This document shows positions 1 through 9,088 of a stretch of 64,000 nucleotides of DNA, one piece after another. Made by a program: the position numbers and the translations under genes. A model generated the notes under the pieces. It was not told the origin of the DNA and ran no database searches. It was given only the letters and a program-made list of their open reading frames with translations. The DNA comes from Veillonella seminalis (GTDB lineage: Bacteria > Bacillota > Negativicutes > Veillonellales > Veillonellaceae), in NCBI RefSeq assembly GCF_003992065.1, contig NZ_RQUZ01000002.1:62001-126000 (forward strand), written 5' to 3'. How positions within the stretch are numbered: the stretch's first letter is position 1; each line of letters starts with the position of its first letter.

Positions 1-1264
1 AATGAGCAAATGCTTTTTGACCAATATCTTTGCGATACTGACGCCCTTCGAAGCGTACTTTGGCCACTCGTTCATACGCTTTATCGAGTGCCTTTTGCAA
101 ATCATCTCCGAGGCCTACAATACCGAGTACACGACCGCCGGCCGTTACATAATGACCATCTTTAAACGAGGTGCCCGAATGGAATACCAAGGTATCTTCC
201 GTAAAGCTTAAATCGCCGTCAATTACATCATCCTTATGGGATGTTTCCGGATAGCCGGCAGACGCCAAAATAACACAGGCTGCACTGCCGTCACGCCAAC
301 TAACCATATCTTCGGTTAAACGACCGTTTTCACAAGCCATCATAATTTCGCCTAAATCGCCGTCCAATAAAGGCAAGACAACTTGCGTTTCCGGATCGCC
401 GAAACGCACATTAAATTCTACCACTTTAGGTCCTTCCGGGGTAATCATAAGACCGGCATACAGACAGCCCACATATGGCATACCTTCTGCTTTCATGGCC
501 TTAACCATCGGCACCAGCACTTTATCGTAAGCTTCTTTTAATAAAGCCTCCGTCATAACCGGCGCCGGTGCATAGGTCCCCATACCGCCCGTATTAGGTC
601 CTTTATCACCGTCGAAAATTCGTTTATGATCTTGCGAAGCGATCATCGGCACTACTGTAGTACCATCCACAAAGGCCAATAAAGATGCCTCTTCGCCGAC
701 CATGAATTCTTCAATAACAACGATATGACCGGCATCGCCGAAACGATTAGCCGAGAGCATATCATCAACGGCGGCTTTCGCTTCTTCCACCGTCATGGCT
801 ACAGCTACACCCTTGCCGGCAGCCAAACCGTCCGCTTTAATAACGATAGGTGCCCCGGTTTCATCGATGAAAGCTTTTGCTTTGGCCGCATCATCAAATA
901 CACCGTAAGCAGCAGTCGGAATGTCGTATTTTTTCATGAGGTCCTTGGCAAATACTTTAGAGCCTTCCAATTGAGCCGCTGCTTTGGAAGGGCCGAATAC
1001 GGCAATACCTGCCGCACGCACCGCATCAGCCAGGCCTGCCACGAGCGGAGCTTCCGGACCGATGACAACAAGGTCAATCGCTTCTTTTTGTAAAAATTTC
1101 GTTACCGCAGCAAAATCCTGCCAATCAATGGCTACACATTCTGCCACATCTTCCATAGCTTTGCTGCCCGGAATGGCATAGACTTTAGTAACCGAATCAC
1201 TTTGAGCCAATTTCCACGCTAAGGTATGCTCACGACCGCCGCCACCAATTACACAAACTTTCAT
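1..1264 (-). CDS. purD: Phosphoribosylamine--glycine ligase, 3' end cut by window
   Basis: PurD joins glycine to 5-phosphoribosylamine using ATP to make GAR, the second step of purine synthesis. The N-terminus shows the ATP-grasp family pattern with a glycine-rich GGGGREH stretch. The last readable codons give [11 protein letters not shown], a typical PurD C-terminus, so only a few residues and the stop lie outside the window (421 codons visible; the family is about 420-430). The ATG at 1264 follows a strong GAGGAGG ribosome site. It is the last visible gene of the purE-C-F-M-N-H-D operon, 13 nt after purH. No damage is seen. Confidence 0.95.
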   Translation of the reverse strand, partial: MKVCVIGGGGREHTLAWKLAQSDSVTKVYAIPGSKAMEDVAECVAIDWQDFAAVTKFLQKEAIDLVVIGPEAPLVAGLADAVRAAGIAVFGPSKAAAQLEGSKVFAKDLMKKYDIPTAAYGVFDDAAKAKAFIDETGAPIVIKADGLAAGKGVAVAMTVEEAKAAVDDMLSANRFGDAGHIVVIEEFMVGEEASLLAFVDGTTVVPMIASQDHKRIFDGDKGPNTGGMGTYAPAPVMTEALLKEAYDKVLVPMVKAMKAEGMPYVGCLYAGLMITPEGPKVVEFNVRFGDPETQVVLPLLDGDLGEIMMACENGRLTEDMVSWRDGSAACVILASAGYPETSHKDDVIDGDLSFTEDTLVFHSGTSFKDGHYVTAGGRVLGIVGLGDDLQKALDKAYERVAKVRFEGRQYRKDIGQKAFAH

Positions 1265-1277
1265 AAAGCCTCCTCAA

Positions 1278-2807
1278 TTAATGTTTAAAATGACGAACAT
1301 GAGTAAATACCATGGCAATGCCCGCTTCATCGGCTTTTGCAATGGATTCTTCATCGCGAATGGAACCGCCCGGCTGAATAATGGCCGTAATGCCGTGTTC
1401 CGCTGCGGTTGCTACCGTATCGCCGAACGGGAAGAATGCATCCGATGCAAGTACCGCGCCTTTTGCTTTTTCACCCGCTTCTTCAAGGGCAATCTTAGCG
1501 GCGCCCACGCGGTTCATCTGACCGGCCCCGACGCCTAAAGTCTGAAGATCTTTAGCAATTAAAATGGCGTTAGATTTAACATGTTTAACCATCTTCCAAG
1601 CAAAACGAAGTTCCTGCCACTGTTCTTCCGTAGGCTGAACTTTTGTTACTACCGTGTAAGAGGTTTCATCTTCTTTCAAATCATCTTCCGTCTGAACGAG
1701 TAAGCCGCCGGATACTTTTTTAACCACTACTTGGTCAACTTCCGGTTTAGCCAATTCGATAAGGCGGATATTTTTCTTGGCCGTCAAAATAGTCAACGCT
1801 TTAGCGGAGAATTTAGGAGCCATAATAACTTCCAAGAAGATTTTGCTCATTTCCGTAGCCGTTGCTTCATCCACTTCGCGATTAAGTGCTACAATACCGC
1901 CGAAAGCAGATACAGAATCGGCTTCATAGGCTTTTACATACGCATCATGCAAATCGCTGCCGATAGCCGCGCCGCAAGGGTTCGTATGTTTAATAATGCA
2001 GGCCGCCGGTTCTTCAAATTCCCAAACCATATTCCAAGCCGCTTCCATGTCGACAATATTGTTATAGGACAATTCTTTGCCATGAAGCTGTTTCATGGCA
2101 CCCATGCCGGAGGCTTCACCGATTTCTTTATAAAAAGCGGCTTTCTGATGAGGGTTTTCACCATAACGAAGGTCGGTAACTTTTTCATAAGCCTGTAAAT
2201 ATTCAGGAGGGAACGGTGTCTGCCCGAGCTGTTCGCTGAAGTAGTTGGCAATCGCCGTATCATAAGCTGCCGTATGGGCAAACGCTTCTTTAGCTAAAGC
2301 GAAGCGGAAATCACGGCCTAAGTCACCGTCAGCTTTTAAACGAACAATCACTTCATCATAACGTTCAGGATTTACCACGATACCTACGAACGCATTATTT
2401 TTAGCGGCGGAACGAACCATGGTTGGACCGCCAATGTCAATATTTTCAATTGCTTCTTCCAAAGCCACATTCGGTTTGGCAATAGTTTCACGGAATGGGT
2501 ATAAATTAACAACAACCAAATCAATCGGCTGAATGCCGTGTTCCTGCATAGCTTTTACATGTTCTTCATTGTCGCGTACCGCCAAAATACCGCCATGTAC
2601 CATAGGATGCAACGTTTTCACACGACCGTCCATCATTTCAGGGAATTTTGTCAATTCGTCCACTTGATGTACAGTTACCCCCGCATCAGCGATGGTGCGG
2701 AATGTACCGCCCGTGGAATAAATAGTGACACCCAATTCTGCCAAGGATTTGGCAAAATCTACAATGCCGGTTTTATCGGATACACTGATAAGTGCATTTT
2801 TAATCAT
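1278..2807 (-). CDS. purH: Bifunctional AICAR transformylase / IMP cyclohydrolase
   Basis: PurH carries out the last two steps to IMP: formyl transfer to AICAR from 10-formyl-THF, then ring closure. At 509 aa it has the normal family length. The N-terminal cyclohydrolase domain starts with SVSDKTGIVDFAKSL and has the YSTGGT phosphate loop. The C-terminal transformylase half contains KHTNPCGAA with the catalytic Lys-His pair. The ATG at 2807 follows AGGAGGT at 7 nt. It lies in the pur operon between purN (70 nt gap) and purD. Confidence 0.97.
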   Translation of the reverse strand: MIKNALISVSDKTGIVDFAKSLAELGVTIYSTGGTFRTIADAGVTVHQVDELTKFPEMMDGRVKTLHPMVHGGILAVRDNEEHVKAMQEHGIQPIDLVVVNLYPFRETIAKPNVALEEAIENIDIGGPTMVRSAAKNNAFVGIVVNPERYDEVIVRLKADGDLGRDFRFALAKEAFAHTAAYDTAIANYFSEQLGQTPFPPEYLQAYEKVTDLRYGENPHQKAAFYKEIGEASGMGAMKQLHGKELSYNNIVDMEAAWNMVWEFEEPAACIIKHTNPCGAAIGSDLHDAYVKAYEADSVSAFGGIVALNREVDEATATEMSKIFLEVIMAPKFSAKALTILTAKKNIRLIELAKPEVDQVVVKKVSGGLLVQTEDDLKEDETSYTVVTKVQPTEEQWQELRFAWKMVKHVKSNAILIAKDLQTLGVGAGQMNRVGAAKIALEEAGEKAKGAVLASDAFFPFGDTVATAAEHGITAIIQPGGSIRDEESIAKADEAGIAMVFTHVRHFKH

Positions 2808-2877
2808 ACAAGACCTCCTACAACTGACCTACGCCAATAAAATTGCCTCAAAGGGGCACAAAAGGACCGCCCAAAGG

Positions 2878-3495
2878 CTAGTCCTCAATGTGTACAATAT
2901 GATTCTTAATCGATAATTTGTCCTCACAAAAGAGGGCCAGTGCTTTTTTATACGTTTTATGTTCTTCCGGTAAAATGCGTGCTGCCAATGTATCTTCCGT
3001 ATCATCGGCATATACAGGCACAACGGCTTGCATAATAATCGGGCCCGAATCCATCCCCGTATCTACAAAATGAACGGTACAACCGCTTACTTTCACCCCT
3101 GCCGCCACGGCCTGTCCCTGAGCATGAAGCCCCGGAAAAGACGGCAACAAAGCGGGATGAATATTTAAAATTTTGTACTCGTACGGTTTAATAAAGGTAG
3201 GACCCAATAAACGCATATAGCCTGCCAGCACAACAGCTTCCGGCTCATATGGCGCAATCGCTTCAAGCATGGCTTCTTCAAAGGCATCTTTGGAATCAAA
3301 ACCTTTGCGTTCCACTACAACAGTCGGCACGCCCCATTCTTTGGCACGTGTCAAAACCGGTGCATCGGCGTGGTCGCTCAATACGACCACAACCTCTGCA
3401 TTGATTTCACCTTGCTTTATAGCTTCATATAAAGCGGCAGCATTGGAACCGCGACCACTGGCAAAAACAGCAATTCGCTTAGCCAATGAATTCAC
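2878..3495 (-). CDS. purN: Phosphoribosylglycinamide formyltransferase
   Basis: PurN transfers a formyl group from 10-formyl-THF to GAR. The GRGSN phosphate motif lies at residues 14-18. The catalytic Asn-His pair is in NIHPALLP and the catalytic Asp in GMDSGPI. Length (205 aa) is normal. The listed start is a GTG that overlaps the end of purM by 17 nt, only 2 nt after an AAGG. A TTG three codons later, at 3486, has better ribosome-site spacing and is an alternative start. Translation is probably coupled to purM. Confidence 0.93.
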   Translation of the reverse strand: MNSLAKRIAVFASGRGSNAAALYEAIKQGEINAEVVVVLSDHADAPVLTRAKEWGVPTVVVERKGFDSKDAFEEAMLEAIAPYEPEAVVLAGYMRLLGPTFIKPYEYKILNIHPALLPSFPGLHAQGQAVAAGVKVSGCTVHFVDTGMDSGPIIMQAVVPVYADDTEDTLAARILPEEHKTYKKALALFCEDKLSIKNHIVHIED

Positions 3496-4543
3496 GACCT
3501 TCCATAATTACGCGTTCCGCACCGGCTTCTTCAATACGGCCGATTTCATAAACAGCTTCGTTTTGCTTTTCAAGCTGTGCTTTTACGGCTGCCAAGTTTT
3601 CAGGATCAACTACCAAAATCATACCGATACCCATATTGAAGGTACGGTACATTTCTTTAACATCTACATTGCCCCATTCCTGCAATTTAGAGAATACAGG
3701 TAATTTAGGCCATGCATCGGCATTTACACGAGCGGTAGTACCTTCCGGCAGAATACGCGGAATATTATCATAGAATCCGCCGCCGGTTACGTGAACCATG
3801 CCTTTCAGAAGACCTTTACGAATGGATGGCAATACTGCTTTCGGATATAAACGGGTCGGGGTCAATAATTCTTCACCCAAAGTTTTACCGAATTCAGGGA
3901 TTTCATCCTGCAAGGACATTTTTTTATGATCAAAGACAATCTTACGAACTAAGGAGAAACCGTTGGAATGAACCCCGGTGGATGGTAAGCCCAAGAGTAC
4001 ATCACCGGCTTTAATGTTTTCACCGGTCAAAAGACGAGGTTTATCTACGATACCTACGGCAAAACCGGCCACATCATAGTCACCGTCGCCATAGAAGCCG
4101 GCCATCTCAGCCGTTTCACCGCCGAGTAAAGCACAACCGGATTCTTCACAAGCTTCCGCTACACCGCGAACGATGGTTGCTACCTGTTCCGGAATCAATT
4201 TACCAACCGCAATATAGTCCAAGAAGAATAACGGTGTCGCCCCCTGAACGAGGATGTCGTTAACACTCATAGCTACGCAGTCTTGGCCGATGGTATCATG
4301 TTTATCCATCATGATGGCGAGACGCAATTTAGTGCCTACACCGTCGGTGCCGGATACGAGCATAGGTTCTTTCATATCAAAACCGGCCAACGAAAACAAA
4401 CCGCCAAAACCGCCGATATCACCGACTACACCCGGTGTATACGTACGTCTTACCGCTGCTTTCATAAGTTCGACTGCTTTATTACCGGCATCAATATCAA
4501 CACCGGCATCACGGTAGGTAATTCCGCCTTTATTCGAGCACAT
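3479..4543 (-). CDS. purM: Phosphoribosylformylglycinamidine cyclo-ligase (AIR synthetase)
   Basis: PurM closes the imidazole ring of FGAM to give AIR, using ATP. YRDAGVDIDAGN near the N-terminus, DGVGTKLR and the GGETAEM stretch are family hallmarks. The frame is open 11 codons further upstream. The ATG at 4543 is chosen because GGGAGG lies just upstream and the protein then begins like other PurM proteins (354 aa). With this start it overlaps purF by 14 nt, and purN overlaps its own end, so the three genes look translationally coupled. Confidence 0.95.
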   Translation of the reverse strand: MCSNKGGITYRDAGVDIDAGNKAVELMKAAVRRTYTPGVVGDIGGFGGLFSLAGFDMKEPMLVSGTDGVGTKLRLAIMMDKHDTIGQDCVAMSVNDILVQGATPLFFLDYIAVGKLIPEQVATIVRGVAEACEESGCALLGGETAEMAGFYGDGDYDVAGFAVGIVDKPRLLTGENIKAGDVLLGLPSTGVHSNGFSLVRKIVFDHKKMSLQDEIPEFGKTLGEELLTPTRLYPKAVLPSIRKGLLKGMVHVTGGGFYDNIPRILPEGTTARVNADAWPKLPVFSKLQEWGNVDVKEMYRTFNMGIGMILVVDPENLAAVKAQLEKQNEAVYEIGRIEEAGAERVIMEGREFIG

Positions 4544-5954
4544 ATTTGCCTCCCTCATCTTGGTCCATAGGAACACTTACTGCATAATCACCGTCGAAGC
4601 AGGCAAAACATAGTTCCGCTTCCGGAACGCCGCTCACTGCACGACATAAGCCTTCACGGCTTAAATAATGAAGTTTATCCGCTTTAATATATTCTCTGAT
4701 TTCTTTAATCGTATGTGTAGCCGCAATCAATTCTTTACGCACCGATGTATCAATGCCGTAATGACAAGGATATTCGATAGCCGGCGAGCTGACACACATG
4801 TATACTTCTTTGGCACCTGCTTCTTTGAGCATGCGCACAATAATACCGCTGGTAGTACCGCGTACGATGGAATCATCAATAAGAACGATACGTTTGCCTT
4901 TAACCACATCGGCCACCGCATTCAATTTCATGCGCACGGCCAATTCACGTTGTGCCTGATCCGGTTTAATAAAGGTACGACCCATATAGCGGTTTTTAAT
5001 AAGACCTTCGCCAAACGGAATCCCCGATTCACGGGCATAACCTAAGGCAGCCGTTGTACCGGAGTCCGGAATGGACATAACAAGATCGGCATCATACTTA
5101 GTTTCGCGAGCCAATTCACGGCCCATGTTAAGACGAGCCTGGTAAACACTTTGACCGTCGATTTCACTGTCCGAACGGGCAAAGTAAATATATTCAAACA
5201 CACAAAGTGCTTTATTGATTTCTTTTCCCGATTCCACAAACAAACGACTGCGCACGCCGGAATCATCGATGATAACCATTTCGCCCGGTTCGATGTGGCG
5301 GATAAAATCTGCCTTAATCGCATCCAAAGCACAGGTTTCCGAGGAAAGCACATAACCGTGTTCGGTTTTGCCGAGGCAAAGCGGACGAAACCCGTTGGCA
5401 TCGCGCACGCCGATTAATTTATCGTTCGTGCTGATAACGAGGGAGAACGCCCCTTCAATGCGGCGCACCGCTTCAATGATGCGGTCTTCCGTGTTGGCTG
5501 CTTTGGAACGGGCAATCAAGTTAACGATAACTTCCGAGTCCATTGTAGTCTGGAAAATCGAGCCGCGGTCTTCCAATTCACGGCGCAGCCCCAACGCATT
5601 GGTTAAGTTACCGTTGTGAGCTACCGCCATGTCGCCGCCTTGGTAATGAATTACAAGCGGTTGGATATTTTTAGGGTTATTGGAACCTGTAGTGGAGTAA
5701 CGCACGTGACCGGAGGAGATAAAACCACCTTCAATTTCCGGCAACTGTTTAATCGCTTCCGTTAACAAGCCCATGCCTTTGGTCACTTCAATATCGTCAC
5801 CATTGCTGATGGCGATGCCGGCACTTTCCTGGCCGCGATGTTGCAGAGCAAAAAGCCCCCAATAGGTAAAATTACCTACATTCAAATGACGGTCGTAAAT
5901 ACCGAATACGCCACACTCTTCATGCCACTTGTCAAATACAGAGTCGTAATGCAT
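4530..5954 (-). CDS. purF: Amidophosphoribosyltransferase, iron-sulfur type
   Basis: PurF makes 5-phosphoribosylamine from PRPP and glutamine, the committed step of purine synthesis. A short propeptide ends just before Cys14 (EECGVFGIYD), the N-terminal glutaminase nucleophile. The PRPP-binding loop VLIDDSIVRGTT lies in the C-terminal half. Cysteines in LCVFEY, PCHYG and CFACF match the four ligands of the [4Fe-4S] cluster known from Bacillus PurF, so the enzyme is probably oxygen sensitive. Length is 474 aa. It is spaced 12 nt from purC and overlaps purM. Confidence 0.96.
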   Translation of the reverse strand: MHYDSVFDKWHEECGVFGIYDRHLNVGNFTYWGLFALQHRGQESAGIAISNGDDIEVTKGMGLLTEAIKQLPEIEGGFISSGHVRYSTTGSNNPKNIQPLVIHYQGGDMAVAHNGNLTNALGLRRELEDRGSIFQTTMDSEVIVNLIARSKAANTEDRIIEAVRRIEGAFSLVISTNDKLIGVRDANGFRPLCLGKTEHGYVLSSETCALDAIKADFIRHIEPGEMVIIDDSGVRSRLFVESGKEINKALCVFEYIYFARSDSEIDGQSVYQARLNMGRELARETKYDADLVMSIPDSGTTAALGYARESGIPFGEGLIKNRYMGRTFIKPDQAQRELAVRMKLNAVADVVKGKRIVLIDDSIVRGTTSGIIVRMLKEAGAKEVYMCVSSPAIEYPCHYGIDTSVRKELIAATHTIKEIREYIKADKLHYLSREGLCRAVSGVPEAELCFACFDGDYAVSVPMDQDEGGKYVLE

Positions 5955-5966
5955 CGCTGTCTCCTA

Positions 5967-6671
5967 TTAAGCACGTTCGCCGGTAAGGCGGAATAACATT
6001 TCTTTGTAAGCATCTTCTACATTGCCAAGGTCGCGACGGAAACGGTCTTTATCGAGTTTTTCGTTAGTTTCGCTATCCCAGAAACGGCAAGTATCAGGGG
6101 AAATTTCGTCACCTAACAATACTTCACCGTTATGAACGCCGAATTCCAATTTGAAGTCAACCAATGTAACTTTTTTGTCAGCCAAGAATGCTTTAAGAAC
6201 ATCATTAACTTTCATAGCATATTGACGAATCAAAGCCAATTGTTCTTCAGTAGCCCAATCCAAAGCAAGGATTTGGTCTTCGTTTACGAACGGATCGCCT
6301 AAATCATCGTTTTTGTAGCAGAATTCCAAAATAGGACGTTTGCAAGGAGTACCTTCTTCAATGCCGAGGCGTTTGGACAAAGAGCCGGCCACGATGTTGC
6401 GCACGATAACTTCCAAAGGTAAAATCTGTAATTTTTTAACCAATTGATCACGATCATTAAGGCGTTTAATGAAATGGTTAGGTACGCCTTCTTTAGTCAA
6501 CAATTCAAAGAAGAAGGAAGAAATTTTGTTGTTCAAAACACCTTTGTCATGAATGGTGCCTTTTTTCTCGCCGTTAAATGCCGTTGCATCATCTTTGTAA
6601 TGTACTAAATATTCTTTAGGGTTTTCAGTTTCAAATACTTGTTTAGCTTTACCTTCATATAACATGTTCAT
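5967..6671 (-). CDS. purC: SAICAR synthetase
   Basis: PurC joins CAIR and aspartate with ATP to give SAICAR. The sequence shows the N-terminal [13 protein letters not shown]-binding strand, VDFKLEFG and the LGDEISPDT segment, at the typical bacterial length of 234 aa. The ATG at 6671 follows AGGAGG at 7 nt; a second ATG two codons later is possible. A 102-nt gap separates it from purE with no convincing terminator. Confidence 0.96.
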   Translation of the reverse strand: MNMLYEGKAKQVFETENPKEYLVHYKDDATAFNGEKKGTIHDKGVLNNKISSFFFELLTKEGVPNHFIKRLNDRDQLVKKLQILPLEVIVRNIVAGSLSKRLGIEEGTPCKRPILEFCYKNDDLGDPFVNEDQILALDWATEEQLALIRQYAMKVNDVLKAFLADKKVTLVDFKLEFGVHNGEVLLGDEISPDTCRFWDSETNEKLDKDRFRRDLGNVEDAYKEMLFRLTGERA

Positions 6672-6773
6672 AATGTGGCCTCCTGTGATTTCTCAGATAT
6701 TTGTCAAAACATTACTTTAATCCTTTAATCGCACTCTTACTGATACGATTAAAATCCAAACATTTCATTTATA

Positions 6774-7265
6774 TTATTTATTTAATTCCGCTTGCAGTTT
6801 TTCATTTTTGGCAATAACAGCTTTTGCCATGTCATCGCGATATGTTTTGTATTGTGCTTTCAATTCAGCATCCTGTGCGGCACCGATTTGTACAGCAAAC
6901 AAAGCTGCATTTTTAGCACCGTCCACAGCCATAGTTGCAACCGGCATACCGGATGGCATCTGAACAATAGCCAATAAAGCATCGATACCTTTTAAGGCTG
7001 TCGCATTAAGCGGCACACCGATTACCGGCAATACGGTGAAACTGGCGATAACGCCCGGTAAGTGAGCGGCCGCACCGGCTCCGGCGATAAAAGCAATAGC
7101 GTCTTCGGCTTCCAAACGTGTTACAAATTTCTTAACTTCTTCCGGCGTACGATGAGCGGATGCAATAACCATTTCATAGTCAATGCCGAATTCCTTTAAT
7201 ACGTCGGCGGCTTTCTTCATAACTCCTAAATCAGAGTCACTACCCATTACAATGCCAACTTTCAT
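6774..7265 (-). CDS. purE: N5-CAIR mutase, class I PurE
   Basis: PurE moves the carboxylate of N5-CAIR to C4 to form CAIR. GSDSDLGVMKKA and the ASAHRTPE active-site loop are visible, and the glycine-rich AGAGAAAHLPG segment is typical of class I enzymes. Length is 163 aa. It is the first gene of the operon, behind AGGAGGT, a promoter at 7329-7357 and PurBox-like repeats. PurK, which normally makes the class I substrate, and PurB are not in this window. Confidence 0.95.
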   Translation of the reverse strand: MKVGIVMGSDSDLGVMKKAADVLKEFGIDYEMVIASAHRTPEEVKKFVTRLEAEDAIAFIAGAGAAAHLPGVIASFTVLPVIGVPLNATALKGIDALLAIVQMPSGMPVATMAVDGAKNAALFAVQIGAAQDAELKAQYKTYRDDMAKAVIAKNEKLQAELNK

Positions 7266-7328
7266 GTGTTTACCTCCTAGCTGTAGAATAAAAACTACCC
7301 TGCGGTCAGAATTAGACTTTCTATCTAA

Positions 7329-7357
7329 ATTCTAACAAAAGCCCTCTTATTAGTCAA
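7329..7357 (-). promoter_or_regulatory. Promoter of the purine operon
   Basis: On the minus strand a -35 box TTGACT (7352-7357) and a -10 box TAGAAT (7329-7334) are separated by 17 nt. The -10 is 64 nt upstream of the purE start codon. No other comparable promoter is seen in this gap. Confidence 0.75.
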
Positions 7358-7360
7358 CAC

Positions 7361-7416
7361 AATATCCGAATATAAAAAGATTATTTTCGCTAAACATTCG
7401 GATTATAACGAACATT
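7361..7416. promoter_or_regulatory. PurBox-like repeats upstream of the pur promoter
   Basis: Two inverted 8-mers, ATCCGAAT at 7364-7371 and ATTCGGAT at 7396-7403, are joined by 24 nt. A third related site, AACGAACATT, lies at 7407-7416. They resemble the CCGAAC core of PurR boxes known from Bacillus and Lactococcus (about 10-11 of 13 positions by eye). They lie just upstream of the -35 box, which fits PurR-type control. Whether it activates or represses cannot be told from sequence. Confidence 0.55.
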
Positions 7417-7432
7417 AACAAAAGTAATTTAT

Positions 7433-7470
7433 AAAAAAAGATGCTCTCTTATTTACATAAGAGAGCATCT
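7433..7470 (-). terminator. Intrinsic terminator after the YbjN-like pair
   Basis: A perfect 13-bp stem (7439-7451 with 7458-7470) has a 6-nt loop and, on the minus strand, a run of seven T. It separates the upstream xpt/YbjN-like genes from the pur operon. Confidence 0.9.
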
Positions 7471-7476
7471 TGATTA

Positions 7477-7962
7477 TCAATGCTTATGGGCATATTGCGC
7501 AAAAGGATCCGGTAATTGTTCAATCCCCATAGCTTCTTTCAAAGCAGGCACGGCCCCCGGCATATATTGAACGATTTGTTGCATTAACACATATAGAAGT
7601 TCAGGCTCGAACGCCGTATTCGGACTGATATAAATGCAGTCTAAATACAAACTGTTGTCATCATGTTCAATATAATATTTGAAGTTTTTATATTTGCTGT
7701 TTTCGCGATTGATAAACTCGCTGATTGCCTGATAATTATCCGCTGTCACCACATTAGCGCCCACAAGGACACGAATGACACCGTAAATTGTCGCATCAAG
7801 CAACACAAAGATAGGCATATCGCCCATTTCAGTTTGAATATAAGAGCGATATACAACCGTACCTTCTTCATCTTCAACATTACGTTTATCAAAACAGGTT
7901 ATTTCTTCGCTAATCAAAAACTTTTCAAATATTGGACTTTTTTCATTCTTAGCGTTCGCCAC
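7477..7962 (-). CDS. YbjN-domain-like protein, second tandem copy
   Basis: 161 aa, no signal peptide or membrane segment. The central stretch VYRSYIQTEMGDMPIFVLLD followed by a helical IRVLVGANVV and a FKYYI strand resembles YbjN folds (small chaperone-like or regulatory proteins). The family call is by eye. It is clearly paralogous to the next gene upstream, 7973-8440: both share VYR, PIFVLLD/PLFVVLD, FKYY and a C-terminal helix. The start is GTG at 7962 with an AGAGGT site. It is the last gene before the 7433-7470 terminator. The molecular role is unknown. Confidence 0.75.
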   Translation of the reverse strand: MANAKNEKSPIFEKFLISEEITCFDKRNVEDEEGTVVYRSYIQTEMGDMPIFVLLDATIYGVIRVLVGANVVTADNYQAISEFINRENSKYKNFKYYIEHDDNSLYLDCIYISPNTAFEPELLYVLMQQIVQYMPGAVPALKEAMGIEQLPDPFAQYAHKH

Positions 7963-7972
7963 GATACACCTC

Positions 7973-8440
7973 TTAGTTTACTTTTTCAGTAGGATCTACT
8001 TCTGTCCCCAATACTTTTTTCAAAATGTTAGGATAGAATTCTTCCAAATGCGGTTCCAAAACTTCAGCTAAAAGACGAACCAATAATTCAGGATTAAAGC
8101 TGTCTTCAGCGGATGGAACACTAATATCCATGTACACAACATGGTCTTGTGCACCCAAATAATATTTGAAGATTTTAAACTGGCCGTTTAATTCGTTCAA
8201 GTATTCAACAACCGCTTCGCGTTTATCTTCAGGCACGGCACCGGTAGTCACAATCAAGCGCATCAAATTAAATACCGTGTCATCAAGCACGACAAATAAC
8301 GGTAATTGCTGTGCAGCCACATCAAAATGACCACGATATACAACCGAATTGGCATCATCTTGATGTTCTTCTTTTACAAACCAATTGGTTATATTCCCTG
8401 CTTCTAAAAACTGGTCAAATTTTTCTGCTTTCTTGTTCAT
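7973..8440 (-). CDS. YbjN-domain-like protein, first tandem copy
   Basis: 155 aa from the ATG at 8440. A GTG three codons upstream is also in frame, but AAGGGAG sits at the right distance only for the ATG. The pattern VVYRGHFDV, LPLFVVLDDTVF, FKIFKYYLG is shared with the downstream neighbour, so the two arose by tandem duplication. YbjN-like architecture is inferred by eye. The gap to the neighbour is 10 nt and to xpt 28 nt, so these are co-transcribed. No catalytic residues are evident. Confidence 0.75.
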   Translation of the reverse strand: MNKKAEKFDQFLEAGNITNWFVKEEHQDDANSVVYRGHFDVAAQQLPLFVVLDDTVFNLMRLIVTTGAVPEDKREAVVEYLNELNGQFKIFKYYLGAQDHVVYMDISVPSAEDSFNPELLVRLLAEVLEPHLEEFYPNILKKVLGTEVDPTEKVN

Positions 8441-8468
8441 AACTTCCACTCCCTTAATTTAATTACAT

Positions 8469-9044
8469 TTATTCTTCAATAAATACGCAACGGTCATTTT
8501 CAAATGCCTTGATGCGTACTAAAGACTGAACATCATAGCCGGCTCGTTCCAAGCGCTCACGACCGGGTTGAAAGGATTTTTCGATTACAATAGCAATACC
8601 TTCCACGGTATCACCGGCGCTTTCCACTAATTTGCAAAGCCCCATAGCTGCTTCACCACTAGCTAAAAAGTCGTCGATAATCAACACTTTTTCACCTTCC
8701 GGCAAGAAACGTTTAGAAATAGTCACGTCATAGTTTTCTTCTTTTGTATAGGAATATACCACAGAATGGTATACATCATCCGTCATAAGAATAGATTTCT
8801 TTTTACGAGCAAAAACGAGCGGCACATCCATTTCAATTGCTACCGGCAAAGCCACGGCAATACCTGAAGCTTCAATGGTTACAATACGTTGAATGCCCTT
8901 ATCTTTGAAGCGTTCCGCAATTTCCTTACCCATAGCAACAAACAATTTCGGATCGATTTGATGATTCAAAAAGCTGTCGACTTTTAGGACGCGATTGTTC
9001 AGAACAATGCCTTCCTCCATAATGCGTTGTTTTAATAATTCCAT
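8469..9044 (-). CDS. xpt: Xanthine phosphoribosyltransferase
   Basis: Xpt salvages xanthine with PRPP to XMP. The PRPP-binding motif VLIIDDFLASGEA lies at about residues 124-136, and the 191-aa length and N-terminus MELLKQRIMEEG match Gram-positive Xpt. It has an AGGAG-type site upstream and only 44 nt to the LysR gene. No room exists for a purine riboswitch, which often precedes xpt elsewhere. Its link to YbjN-like genes is unexplained. Confidence 0.93.
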   Translation of the reverse strand: MELLKQRIMEEGIVLNNRVLKVDSFLNHQIDPKLFVAMGKEIAERFKDKGIQRIVTIEASGIAVALPVAIEMDVPLVFARKKKSILMTDDVYHSVVYSYTKEENYDVTISKRFLPEGEKVLIIDDFLASGEAAMGLCKLVESAGDTVEGIAIVIEKSFQPGRERLERAGYDVQSLVRIKAFENDRCVFIEE

Positions 9045-9088
9045 GCGAAAATCTCCTTAAATATATTCCTCTTGATTCTTCTACAATA

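Noticed and set aside
7266-7328. Purine riboswitch in the purE leader
   Set aside because: The leader is too short after the promoter and shows no three-way-junction sequence signature.
9045-9088. Purine riboswitch upstream of xpt
   Set aside because: Only 44 nt separate xpt from the LysR gene.
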